NCBI RefSeq assembly: GCF_014863545.1
Contig: NZ_CP062260.1
Location: forward strand, 4,225,001 to 4,289,000
Reading direction: 5' to 3'
Source of the DNA: Paenibacillus sp. JNUCC32
Lineage (GTDB): Bacteria; Bacillota; Bacilli; Paenibacillales; Paenibacillaceae
DNA: 64,000 bases
The stretch's first letter is position 1, and each line of letters starts with the position of its first letter. The notes beneath the pieces were generated by a model, which saw only the letters and a list, made by a program, of their open reading frames with translations, ran no database searches and was not told the DNA's origin. Positions 44,453-52,543 of this stretch are shown piece after piece. The position numbers and the translations under genes are program-made.

Positions 44453-46195
44453 TTAGGCTCCGGTCGGCATGGCCACCCAGTGGCCTTCCGATACTTCCAC
44501 AAGCTCGGAATGCTCCAGATTATATTTATCCTCTCCGGTGCGTTCTTCCAGCAGGACCCGTTTCTTCTTGGATTCGATCTTCGGATCGGGCACCGGAATC
44601 GCCGCGAGCAAGGACTTCGTATAATCATGCTGCGGATTGGAGTAGAGCTCCTCGCTTTCCGCGAGTTCGACGATCTTGCCCATATACATAACGGCAACGC
44701 GGTCGCTGATATGCTTCACCATCGACAGGTCGTGCGCAATGAACAGATAGGTCAAGCCCAGACGGTGCTGCAGCTCCTCCAGCAACTTCACGATCTGCGA
44801 TTGGATCGACACGTCGAGCGCGGAGAGCGGCTCATCGCACACGATGAATTTCGGCTCTACCGCCAGCGCCCGCGCAATTCCGATCCGCTGGCGCTGGCCG
44901 CCGGAGAACTCGTGCGGGTAGCGCGTCGCATAAACCGGATCCAGTCCGACCATATCCAGCAGCTCCTCGACCCGCTTCTTCCGCTCCTGCTTGCTGCCGG
45001 TTAACTTATGGACATCCAGCGCTTCGCCGATAATGTCCACGACCTTCAATCTGGGATTCAGTGAAGCATACGGATCCTGGAAGATCATCTGCATATGGCG
45101 CCGCATGGCCTTCATTTCCGAAGGGGAGAGGCGATTCACGGACATCCCCTGATATAGCACTTCTCCGCCGGTCGGCTGATGAAGTCGAAGGATGGCTCGT
45201 CCCGTCGTTGATTTTCCGCTGCCGGATTCGCCGACGACCCCGAGGGTCTCCCCCGCCTGAATATGAAAGCTGATATCATTCACCGCTTTAAGCACATTCC
45301 CTTTGCCCATATCAAAATACTGCTTCAGGGATTTCACCTCTAACAGCGGTCCTTTGTAATCCGTGCTTGGTACGATGATCGGCGCCGGCTTCGCTTTCTT
45401 CTTCTCGTCGAGGCGCGGAAGCGCGTTTAACAGCTTCAAGGTATAGGGATGCTGAGGATTCTCGAAGATTTCCTCCGTCGTTCCCGTCTCCACGATCACG
45501 CCGTCTTTCATCACGGCCACGCGGTCGCACATGCCTGCCACAACGCCGAGATCGTGCGTGATCAATATAATGGAGGAACCGAAGCGCTCCTGCATATTTT
45601 TCATCAGATTGAGGATTTGGGCCTGAATCGTTACGTCAAGCGCCGTCGTCGGCTCGTCCGCAATCAGCAGCGCAGGTCGGCACGCCAGGGCGATGGCGAT
45701 CATCACCCGCTGCCGCATGCCGCCCGAGAACTCGTGCGGGTATTGATTATAACGCGCTTCGCTGTTCGGGATGCCGACCAGCTTGAGCATGTCAAGCGCC
45801 TGCTGCTTCGCTTCCTGCTTGGACAGCTTCAGGTGTTTGACCAGACTTTCCGATATTTGTTCCCCGATGCGGATGGTCGGATTCAGCGAGGTCATCGGGT
45901 CTTGAAAAATCATCCCGATATCGCGTCCCCGGATGCTCTCCATCTCCTTCTCGGTTTTCTCGGCCAGGTTCTGGCCAAGGAACAGGATCTCTCCATCCTT
46001 CATATAAGAAGGCGGGGAAGGCAGCAGCCGCATGATCGAGCGTGCCGTGACGCTTTTGCCGCTCCCGGATTCTCCGACGATACCGAGAGTCTCCCCTTTC
46101 TTCACTTCAAAGCTGACCCCACGCACCGCGTGAAATTCTGAATCACGGGATTGAAAGGCCACGCTCAAATTTTTAACCTGCAATATCGGTTCCAA
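44453..46195 (-). CDS. Fused DppD-DppF-type oligopeptide ABC ATPase
   Basis: A 580-residue protein with two complete nucleotide-binding domains. The first (about 1-265) has [16 protein letters not shown] and [14 protein letters not shown]. The second (about 285-545) has [17 protein letters not shown] and [14 protein letters not shown]. Both end in the oligopeptide-ATPase pattern (NPQHPYT and NPQHDYT). It would drive the divergently encoded permeases (46341-49305). Fused DppDF proteins are known (GsiA type). The gene is divergent from its partners across a 145-base promoter region. Confidence 0.92.
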   Translation of the reverse strand: MEPILQVKNLSVAFQSRDSEFHAVRGVSFEVKKGETLGIVGESGSGKSVTARSIMRLLPSPPSYMKDGEILFLGQNLAEKTEKEMESIRGRDIGMIFQDPMTSLNPTIRIGEQISESLVKHLKLSKQEAKQQALDMLKLVGIPNSEARYNQYPHEFSGGMRQRVMIAIALACRPALLIADEPTTALDVTIQAQILNLMKNMQERFGSSIILITHDLGVVAGMCDRVAVMKDGVIVETGTTEEIFENPQHPYTLKLLNALPRLDEKKKAKPAPIIVPSTDYKGPLLEVKSLKQYFDMGKGNVLKAVNDISFHIQAGETLGVVGESGSGKSTTGRAILRLHQPTGGEVLYQGMSVNRLSPSEMKAMRRHMQMIFQDPYASLNPRLKVVDIIGEALDVHKLTGSKQERKKRVEELLDMVGLDPVYATRYPHEFSGGQRQRIGIARALAVEPKFIVCDEPLSALDVSIQSQIVKLLEELQHRLGLTYLFIAHDLSMVKHISDRVAVMYMGKIVELAESEELYSNPQHDYTKSLLAAIPVPDPKIESKKKRVLLEERTGEDKYNLEHSELVEVSEGHWVAMPTGA

Positions 46196-46259
46196 CTCTG
46201 CTCACCTGCCATTATGCTTATGTCATTAAAGTAATATACTCTACAACTCTTATAATCTA

Positions 46260-46288
46260 TTGACTTTTAAAATAGGCTAAAATAAAAT
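46260..46288 (+). promoter_or_regulatory. Promoter of the extended oligopeptide transporter operon
   Basis: TTGACT (46260-46265), a 17-base spacer and TAAAAT (46283-46288), about 50 bases before the first permease. The surrounding AT-rich region also separates the divergent ATPase gene. Confidence 0.75.
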
Positions 46289-46340
46289 ATACTATATCAC
46301 TCGGAATAATGCAATTTGAAACAAGGAGGAAAGGCACCTT

Positions 46341-47783
46341 ATGGGGGGGACAGAAGCAGCAAGACCAAACAGACTCATAAGTTCGATAAGCAGCACATAC
46401 AGTAAGATCCTTCTGAATCCTTCTTATAGATACTTACTATTATTATTGGGAGCGCCCGTGAATCTCGTGGTCTTCCTATTTTATTTGGTCCAGAGAAAGA
46501 AGGATGACTACGCGGCGGCTGAGAACCGCATACGCAGGGAGATGCTGGCCGTCGGATATCTGGAGGCCCTTCGCTCCGAGATGATGGAGCAGCAGAAACG
46601 CAAGCATGAGTTCTTCAAGCAAAAAATCAGCGAGGCTCAGCTCAAGCAGGAAGTCGACAAGATCGCAGAGGCAAGGTTCCGTGAAGTCCTCAAGGATCGG
46701 ACCGCCAAAGACCTGAAGCTGAACAATCGCAAACGGCTGACTCTGGCCGATACGTTCGGTTCTCTCATCGAGAACCCGTTGTTCTTCATTATATCACTTA
46801 TTCCGGGCTTGCTGATGTACATCCTTATTTTTTTGTACAGCAATCCCTATCTGAAATATATTTCGGAGAGACTCGTGATGACGGTATTCGTTATCTTTGG
46901 CGTAGCGGTTCTCGTCTTTACGATTCTTCACTTGTCGCCGTTTAACCCCGCGGCCAACATATTGGGCGAGACGGCAACGCCGGAACAGATCGCGGCTTTC
47001 AACAAAATGCACGGACTCGATCAGGGCTATCTGACGCAGCTGTGGAACAACATTAAAGGCATCGCCTATTTCGATCTCGGCAAATCCTTCTCGGGCAACG
47101 AAGAGATTACCTCCAGCATCGCCAGAAAGTTTCCGATCACGCTGACGCTTACGGTCATTTCGTTGATCATCGCGATTGCGATCGCATTGCCGATCGGGAT
47201 TATCTCGGCCACGAGACCGAATTCGTTCTTTGACTATACGTTTATGTTCATCGCGCTGATCGGGCTGTCCATTCCGAACTTCTGGCAGGGACTGATCTTC
47301 ATCCTGAATTTCTCGATCAAGCTGCAGTGGCTGCCCGCCACCTTCAATCCGGAGAACTGGCTGTCCATGATCATGCCGGTGATCGTGCTCGGGACGGGAC
47401 TTACCGCTTCGGTGGCCCGAATGACGCGCTCCTCCACGCTGGAAGTCATTAATGAAGATTATATGATCACAGCCAGAGCGAAGGGGCTGGGCAAGCGCAC
47501 CATTCTGATGAAGCATGCTGTCCGCAATGCCATCATTCCGATCATTACCGTCATCGGGCTTCAGTTCGGCGGGATGCTCGGCGGTTCCGCCGTTACGGAG
47601 AAGGTATTCAACATCAGCGGTATCGGCAGCTACATCGTGGATAAACAATTTATCCCTGACATCCCGGCCATCATGGGCGGCGTGGTTTACACCGCCATCA
47701 CCATATCGCTGGTGAACGTCATCATCGATATCTTGTACGCATTCTTCGATCCACGGATCAGGTCCAAGATGAAACAATACTAA
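46341..47783 (+). CDS. DppB-type ABC permease with a large N-terminal extension
   Basis: A 480-residue permease; DppB/OppB proteins are usually near 310-340. The canonical part begins at about 172 (YISERLVMTVFVIFGVAVLVF, LSPFNPAANILG). It contains the EAA loop EVINEDYMITARAKGLGKR near 370 and the closing DILYAFFDPRIR. The extra N-terminus has a membrane helix (about 28-48), a charged coiled-coil segment (about 52-125, Q/E/K-rich) and a second helix (about 147-168). AAGGAGG lies upstream of the ATG. It is followed 13 bases later by the DppC-type gene. The function of the extension is unknown. Confidence 0.88.
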   Translation: MGGTEAARPNRLISSISSTYSKILLNPSYRYLLLLLGAPVNLVVFLFYLVQRKKDDYAAAENRIRREMLAVGYLEALRSEMMEQQKRKHEFFKQKISEAQLKQEVDKIAEARFREVLKDRTAKDLKLNNRKRLTLADTFGSLIENPLFFIISLIPGLLMYILIFLYSNPYLKYISERLVMTVFVIFGVAVLVFTILHLSPFNPAANILGETATPEQIAAFNKMHGLDQGYLTQLWNNIKGIAYFDLGKSFSGNEEITSSIARKFPITLTLTVISLIIAIAIALPIGIISATRPNSFFDYTFMFIALIGLSIPNFWQGLIFILNFSIKLQWLPATFNPENWLSMIMPVIVLGTGLTASVARMTRSSTLEVINEDYMITARAKGLGKRTILMKHAVRNAIIPIITVIGLQFGGMLGGSAVTEKVFNISGIGSYIVDKQFIPDIPAIMGGVVYTAITISLVNVIIDILYAFFDPRIRSKMKQY

Positions 47784-47796
47784 AGCAGGTGTACTC

Positions 47797-49305
47797 ATGA
47801 TTAAGAAGCTTCTTTTCAAACCAGAAACCAAACACCAGCTGAAATCCTCACACGAGTACAGTCAAGCCAGCTTCACATGGGTTATCTCTCTGACCTTAAC
47901 GGTGATCCTGCTTCTGAACAGCTTTGATTTCACTGGGGGAACCATCAAACCGTGGGTGTTCACCGCCTTTGCGGCATATGCACTGTTTTCGATCATACAG
48001 ATCATCATTACGCTGCTGATCCGAAGGGATCTTCAAAGGGACGGAGAAATCCGGCGCTCGACCAGGATCCTGGGTTACGTTCAGCTGCTGAGCATCGTTA
48101 CGGGGAATCTGTTTACCGTCACGTTCGGTTTCAATCTGATCAAAAAACAGAAGCCTCCCGAATATACGATTGCCGTTTACATGCTGCTAACCCAGCTGTT
48201 CGCCATCGCGATATCAGCGCTGAATCTGTTCAAGCCTTACGTCTCGAATACGTTCCTGCCGGCCATGGCCGTGCTTCTGGTTATAGCGGTCGTTCAGCTG
48301 ATCGCGCTTATCCTTGTTGCCAGGTACGTAAAATCGAATTATGCGCATCCGGCATTGACCTGGCTTGCTTTTCCGATCATTCTGACTGCGGCAACGGGCA
48401 ATATTTTTGCTCTGGTGCTCGGCATCAACCTGCTTGCGAAGATCCGCAAGAACGGCAATCCCGCGATGACCCGCTGGGGCGACGTATGGGTAAAGCTTAC
48501 TGCCAATTCGACGGCCATGTCCGGACTGTTCTTCGTGATCTTCCTGTTCTGCCTGTCGGTGACCAGTCTGTTTACCTTCGATTACAGCATTGCGATCGAT
48601 AACAACTACAGCGCCATCCTGCAGCCGCCAAGCCTGGCATACCCCTTCGGTACGGATAACTTCGGCCGGGATTTGTTCTCCCGGATCGTATTCGGGGCCC
48701 GCATCTCGCTGATCGTCGGATTCGCTTCTACGGCGATTCCGGTTGTCATCGGCGGCATTCTCGGTGCCGTCTCCGGCTACTATGGACGCCATACCGATAA
48801 CGTCATCATGCGATTGCTGGACGTGCTGTACGCCATTCCGGGCATCCTGCTCGCCATTGCGATCATTGCCGCATTCGGAGCCAATACCGTCAACCTCATT
48901 CTGGCGCTCAGCGTAGGAGCTATACCGACTTATGCAAGAACCATGAGGGCGAATGTGCTCCTGGTCTCCACCTTTGAGTACGTCGATGCGGCCAGGGCTT
49001 TCGGCTCGAGCAATTTTTCGATCATTTTCAAGCATATCGTTCCCAACTCGCTCGCGCCCATGATCGTCAAATCGACGTTAACCATTGGTGCAGCCGTCAT
49101 CTCGACGAGCAGCTTGAGTTATCTGGGTCTCGGCGTCGAGCCGCATATCCCGGAATGGGGGAATATCCTGAAGATCGGAAGCACGTATCTTGAGACGCAT
49201 TCCTACTTGGCCATTTATCCGGGTCTAGCCATCATCGCGCTTGTCCTGTCCTTCAACTTTCTGGGCGACGGACTGCGGGATGCGCTCGATCCGAAGCTGG
49301 ATTAA
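47797..49305 (+). CDS. DppC-type ABC permease with six extra N-terminal membrane helices
   Basis: A 502-residue permease; DppC/OppC proteins are usually about 280-310. The canonical part starts at about 228 (NSTAMSGLFFVIFLFCLSV) and carries the hallmark YPFGTDNFGRDLFSRIVFGARISL in its usual form (FGTDNFGRDLFSR). It also has the EAA loop and the closing NFLGDGLRDALDPKLD. Residues 1-225 add about six hydrophobic helices of unknown role, with two similar segments (ILGYVQLLSIVTGNLFTVTFG and FPIILTAATGNIFALVLG) that look like an internal duplication. Confidence 0.88.
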   Translation: MIKKLLFKPETKHQLKSSHEYSQASFTWVISLTLTVILLLNSFDFTGGTIKPWVFTAFAAYALFSIIQIIITLLIRRDLQRDGEIRRSTRILGYVQLLSIVTGNLFTVTFGFNLIKKQKPPEYTIAVYMLLTQLFAIAISALNLFKPYVSNTFLPAMAVLLVIAVVQLIALILVARYVKSNYAHPALTWLAFPIILTAATGNIFALVLGINLLAKIRKNGNPAMTRWGDVWVKLTANSTAMSGLFFVIFLFCLSVTSLFTFDYSIAIDNNYSAILQPPSLAYPFGTDNFGRDLFSRIVFGARISLIVGFASTAIPVVIGGILGAVSGYYGRHTDNVIMRLLDVLYAIPGILLAIAIIAAFGANTVNLILALSVGAIPTYARTMRANVLLVSTFEYVDAARAFGSSNFSIIFKHIVPNSLAPMIVKSTLTIGAAVISTSSLSYLGLGVEPHIPEWGNILKIGSTYLETHSYLAIYPGLAIIALVLSFNFLGDGLRDALDPKLD

Positions 49306-49383
49306 AGCTTTTCGTGCCCTGGGCACACTAACGTTGGTTTCAAAAAATATTTTATATATATACAACTCAGGAGGGTATCACCA

Positions 49384-51204
49384 ATGAAAAAGAGTTCCTT
49401 GCTGTTATTGTTCCTCTCGCTGGTCATCGTACTGGCCGGATGCAACGTAACAACCAAAGATGATGCACAGCAAAATCAGCAAGAACCAGCGGATACAGCT
49501 ACAGACACATCCGCTGTTAATATTGAATTGCTTGGCATGAGCTCTAACGAATCCGATGTCAACATCATTCGCGACCAGCTCACCAAGAACGGCTTCAACG
49601 TGAAGCTGAATCTGCAGCCGGACTACGGCAGCTTCAAGGCACAGCAGGATGCCGGCAATTACGACATCGCGCTGTCCAGCTGGACAACCGTAACGGGTAA
49701 CCCTGACTATGCCGTTCGTTCCCTGTTCAAAACCGGCGGCGACTACAGCATCATGTCCGACGAAGAAGTGGACAAGCTGATCGACCAAGCGGCCACGCAA
49801 ACGCCGGAAGACGCCGCTCAGACTTACAAGCAGCTGGAACAACGTCTGGTAACGGACAAAGCTTACATCGCTCCATTGTACATCTCCCTGAAGAGCCAAG
49901 CGTTCAACAAGGATGTGCTGGACGAGAATTCCGTTCGTCTTTCGAAATCCCGTTCCCTGCCTTGGGAAGCCGTCGATTTCAAAGACCAATCCAAGCGTGC
50001 GACGCAGCCGCTGATTCTGTCCCAATCGATCTCTGAACTGACTTCGCTTGACCCGATCAAGGGCAACGACGGTTCCATTAACATCATCAACACCAACATG
50101 AACGTACGTCTGATCAACCTGACCGATGATGACAAGATCACGTCCGAAGGCTCGCTGTCTTATAACCATGCCATCGGCGAAGGCAACTCGGAGTACTACT
50201 TCATTCTTAGAGACGACATTAACTTTGCAAAAATCACGAACAAAAAAGCGGAAGATTCCGGCGAGCGCGTAGGCGCGGACGATGTCATCTTCTCCATGAA
50301 CAGAGCGAAAGACAAAAATTCGGTGCCTGATCATCGTACCTACACGCTTCACGAGCACATCAACACCGTTGAAGCCGTAACCGACCTGAGCGTACTGGAA
50401 AACACCAAGGTTTCCGGCGGCAGCGAAAGCGTCAAGGAAGCGCTGGAAGCCGGTTTGGATACCAAGATCGCTTCCCTCGTCGACGACAAGAATCAAGCAA
50501 GCACGAAAGACGGCAAATACCAAGTCGTCAAATTGACGACAACCGAGCCGTTCCCGCAAGTATTGAACTACCTGGCTCACCAATCGGCCGGTATCGTATC
50601 GAAGAAGCAAGTTGAATCCATCAATACGTATGACGTTGAGAAATTCGACGTGAACAAAGACATCCCTTACGGCGACCAAAATACCGTAACCGAAGGCGAC
50701 AAGTACAACAACACGCTGTATGCGAGCGGTCCGTATATCCTGTCTTCCAAGAATGACTATGAAGCCACCTTCTTCAAAAACCCTGGCTACATGAAGGGCA
50801 CGGAGCACGAACCGAAAATCGAGCAAGTGAAAGTACGCTTTATCAAAGATGCGGACAGCACGCTCTCCGCACTGCGCAGCGGCGAAATCCACCTGTACTA
50901 CGGCGTGCCGGAAACGAAATACGACGTAGTGAAAGGCGACGGCAAGCTGAAGCTGCAAACGATCGAAAGCAACGCCGTGTCCTACTTGCTGTTCAACACG
51001 AAGAACCGCGATGTGGCAACAAGCGACGATCTGAGAAGAGCGGTGCTTTACTCGATCAACCAGGATGAAATCCTGGCCTACTACAACAACAACAAAATCA
51101 AAGCCTACTCCACCGTCAGCCCAATCGTCAAAACCGGCAACGAGCTGGTAGCCGATCCGGCGAAGGTGAAGGAATTCTTGAACGCATACAAAGCGAGCAA
51201 GTAA
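49384..51204 (+). CDS. Family-5 oligopeptide-binding lipoprotein with circularly permuted domain order
   Basis: A 606-residue lipoprotein (lipobox VLAGC, Cys20), normal in size for the SBP_bac_5 family but with its parts in the wrong order. Residues about 45-195 match the usual C-terminal part: VNIELLGMSS, NGFNVKLNLQPD, GNYDIALSSWTT, SIMSDEEVDKLIDQA, AYIAPLYISL. The usual N-terminal part starts at about 205: LSQSISELTSLDPIKG (219), YYFILRDDINF, VGADDVIFSMNRAKD, ASGPYILSS, STLSALRSGEIHLY, DLRRAVLYSINQDEILAYY. The chain ends at AKVKEFLNAYKASK, the point where ordinary members continue into the C-terminal part. Codon use is strongly biased, so expression is probably high. A terminator follows at 51213. 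Confidence 0.85.
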   Translation: MKKSSLLLLFLSLVIVLAGCNVTTKDDAQQNQQEPADTATDTSAVNIELLGMSSNESDVNIIRDQLTKNGFNVKLNLQPDYGSFKAQQDAGNYDIALSSWTTVTGNPDYAVRSLFKTGGDYSIMSDEEVDKLIDQAATQTPEDAAQTYKQLEQRLVTDKAYIAPLYISLKSQAFNKDVLDENSVRLSKSRSLPWEAVDFKDQSKRATQPLILSQSISELTSLDPIKGNDGSINIINTNMNVRLINLTDDDKITSEGSLSYNHAIGEGNSEYYFILRDDINFAKITNKKAEDSGERVGADDVIFSMNRAKDKNSVPDHRTYTLHEHINTVEAVTDLSVLENTKVSGGSESVKEALEAGLDTKIASLVDDKNQASTKDGKYQVVKLTTTEPFPQVLNYLAHQSAGIVSKKQVESINTYDVEKFDVNKDIPYGDQNTVTEGDKYNNTLYASGPYILSSKNDYEATFFKNPGYMKGTEHEPKIEQVKVRFIKDADSTLSALRSGEIHLYYGVPETKYDVVKGDGKLKLQTIESNAVSYLLFNTKNRDVATSDDLRRAVLYSINQDEILAYYNNNKIKAYSTVSPIVKTGNELVADPAKVKEFLNAYKASK

Positions 51205-51212
51205 CAAAAGAG

Positions 51213-51247
51213 GACGACATTAGCGAAAAGCTGATGTCGTCTTTTTT
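51213..51247 (+). terminator. Terminator of the extended oligopeptide transporter operon
   Basis: A perfect 12-bp stem GACGACATTAGC (51213-51224) with GCTGATGTCGTC (51230-51241, one G-T) and T6 after it. It lies 9 bases after the stop. Confidence 0.93.
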
Positions 51248-51346
51248 GATGCGAGGTTTATATGCGCCTTCTTGCTCCCCCTCTTCTTAGCGTCACTATG
51301 GAGCCGCTCCTCCTTTTACATTGTGCCGGTTGTTTTTTGGCATCGC

Positions 51347-51478
51347 TCCGCATGCGGATGATACTTCCGATCTCTGTTGCCCCCAGATTTCCATGAATGA
51401 ATGAACTAACGTAGAAATCCGGGGACAAAGGAGACCGCTTCGCTTCTTCAGCATCATTCCGCCTTCTCCGCTGAAGTC
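51347..51478. repeat. Foldback-type dispersed repeat (full copy)
   Basis: An imperfect inverted repeat. CGATCTCTGTTGCCCCCAGA with the following TTTC (51369-51392) is complementary to GAAATCCGGGGACAAAGGAG with following ACCG (51414-51437). The loop is about 21 bases, with weaker outer pairing between GGATGAT (51356) and ATCATTCC (51453). A shorter relative is at 11112-11206. No open frame or transposase is present. The rest of 51248-51654 has no gene I can support. Confidence 0.65.
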
Positions 51479-51597
51479 TTATCGGGACGGATATGCATCT
51501 CCACACTTATTCGAAGATACTAAACAAATAAAAAGACGAACGATTAGCCGCGGCGCAGCTACTCTCGCCCTTTTTTTGGAGGTGGGAAGTGTAGGGG

Positions 51598-51634
51598 AAA
51601 AACACCCCTGTATTTACACATATACAGGGGTGTT
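51598..51634 (-). terminator. Terminator of the alpha/beta-hydrolase gene
   Basis: AACACCCCTGTAT pairs with the ATACAGGGGTGTT arm, with T5 on the minus strand. It is about 20 bases after the stop at 51655. Confidence 0.9.
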
Positions 51635-51654
51635 AACAAGACTGAAGCCTTGGA

Positions 51655-52197
51655 TTACAAGCGCTTAATATCATCCACAAGCTCGGGCAATCCCTCGCGG
51701 AAGTAGTGATCGTCGCCCTCGTATGCCCGGGTGACGGCCTGGGGAAGCTGCTTCGCGTAGTGCTGAGCATGCGCGAACGGTACTACTGGATCGTGACGGC
51801 TGTGATATAGATATAGGTTCGGGAGATGCGGCAGCTTGGAAACAAATGAATCGGACAATGCATATTCTTCGTTTTGCCAATCGTCGTCTTTGCCCCAATA
51901 AGGGGCGGCGATCAAAAACAGTCCAGAGACGGTTAGCTGCCCGTCTTCTTCCGAGAGGTATTTCAACAGTATGGAACCGCCGAGGGAATGACCTACCAGC
52001 AGCACCTCCCCATCCAATGCCTTGATTTCATTGGCAATCTGCGCTTTCCACAGAGCGTAATCCGGATCCGGCATGCCGGGAGATAAGACATGATAAGCTT
52101 CACCCAGCCGTTCTTGTAAATGGGCGATCAAGCCGCTGCTTCCTTGGCGGATGCCTTGCGGGCCGGCACTATGAATGAACAAAACTTGTTTTTTCAT
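51655..52197 (-). CDS. Small alpha/beta hydrolase (RBBP9/YdeN family)
   Basis: A 180-residue serine hydrolase. The nucleophile elbow is VGHSLGGS (Ser71). The acid lies in YHSRHDPVVPFAHA (Asp near 137) and the His in GDDHYF near 163. The opening FIHSAGPQG is typical of the family. Members are cytosolic esterases of unclear substrate. A suitable Shine-Dalgarno precedes the ATG (AAGGAGACGG). Monocistronic with its own terminator. Confidence 0.88.
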   Translation of the reverse strand: MKKQVLFIHSAGPQGIRQGSSGLIAHLQERLGEAYHVLSPGMPDPDYALWKAQIANEIKALDGEVLLVGHSLGGSILLKYLSEEDGQLTVSGLFLIAAPYWGKDDDWQNEEYALSDSFVSKLPHLPNLYLYHSRHDPVVPFAHAQHYAKQLPQAVTRAYEGDDHYFREGLPELVDDIKRL

Positions 52198-52543
52198 GAT
52201 CCGTCTCCTTCTCGATCTTTGCTCATGGGTATAAGCATGTCCAACAGGATGTGTACCAACCTAGAATAACTGATAGCAGCATGCCGGACTTCTTTTCGTT
52301 TGCTGACATCTGACCCCATCCGACCTGTATCAGAAACCCTTGGCATACCCTTTACCACATAATAAAGGTTTATCAAGATCAAGGTGTCGAACCTCCCGGA
52401 TCCCCGCTTATGATGACGCCAACAAAGAAATGGTTTGCCGTTTCAGCAACAAATTCACGGCTCTATTAAAAACAAACAAAGCCGCCCCTGCACCGGAATC
52501 GGTTATAGGGGCGGCTTTGTTAGCGGATCGATTGCAGGATGAA
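52198..52543. other. Intergenic region between the hydrolase and the mannosidase genes
   Basis: No gene, repeat or RNA was recognised. It should hold the hydrolase promoter (I found no convincing -10/-35 pair) and contains the mannosidase terminator at 52471-52521. Confidence 0.5.
52471..52521 (-). terminator. Terminator of the manno-oligosaccharide operon
   Basis: A long stem, ACAAAGCCGCCCCT with AGGGGCGGCTTTGT, is followed on the minus strand by a T-rich tail. It starts just after the mannosidase stop at 52544. Confidence 0.88.

Noticed and set aside
46794..47831. 345-codon minus-strand frame opposite the DppB-type permease
   Set aside because: It is antisense to a clear permease. The composition (H/D/R/N-rich) is typical of a shadow frame.
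49405..51207. 600-codon open frame on the minus strand, opposite the permuted binding protein
   Set aside because: The plus-strand gene has a signal peptide, ribosome binding site, family motifs and biased codon use. The antisense frame has no start site or recognisable motif and arises from avoidance of TTA, CTA and TCA codons.
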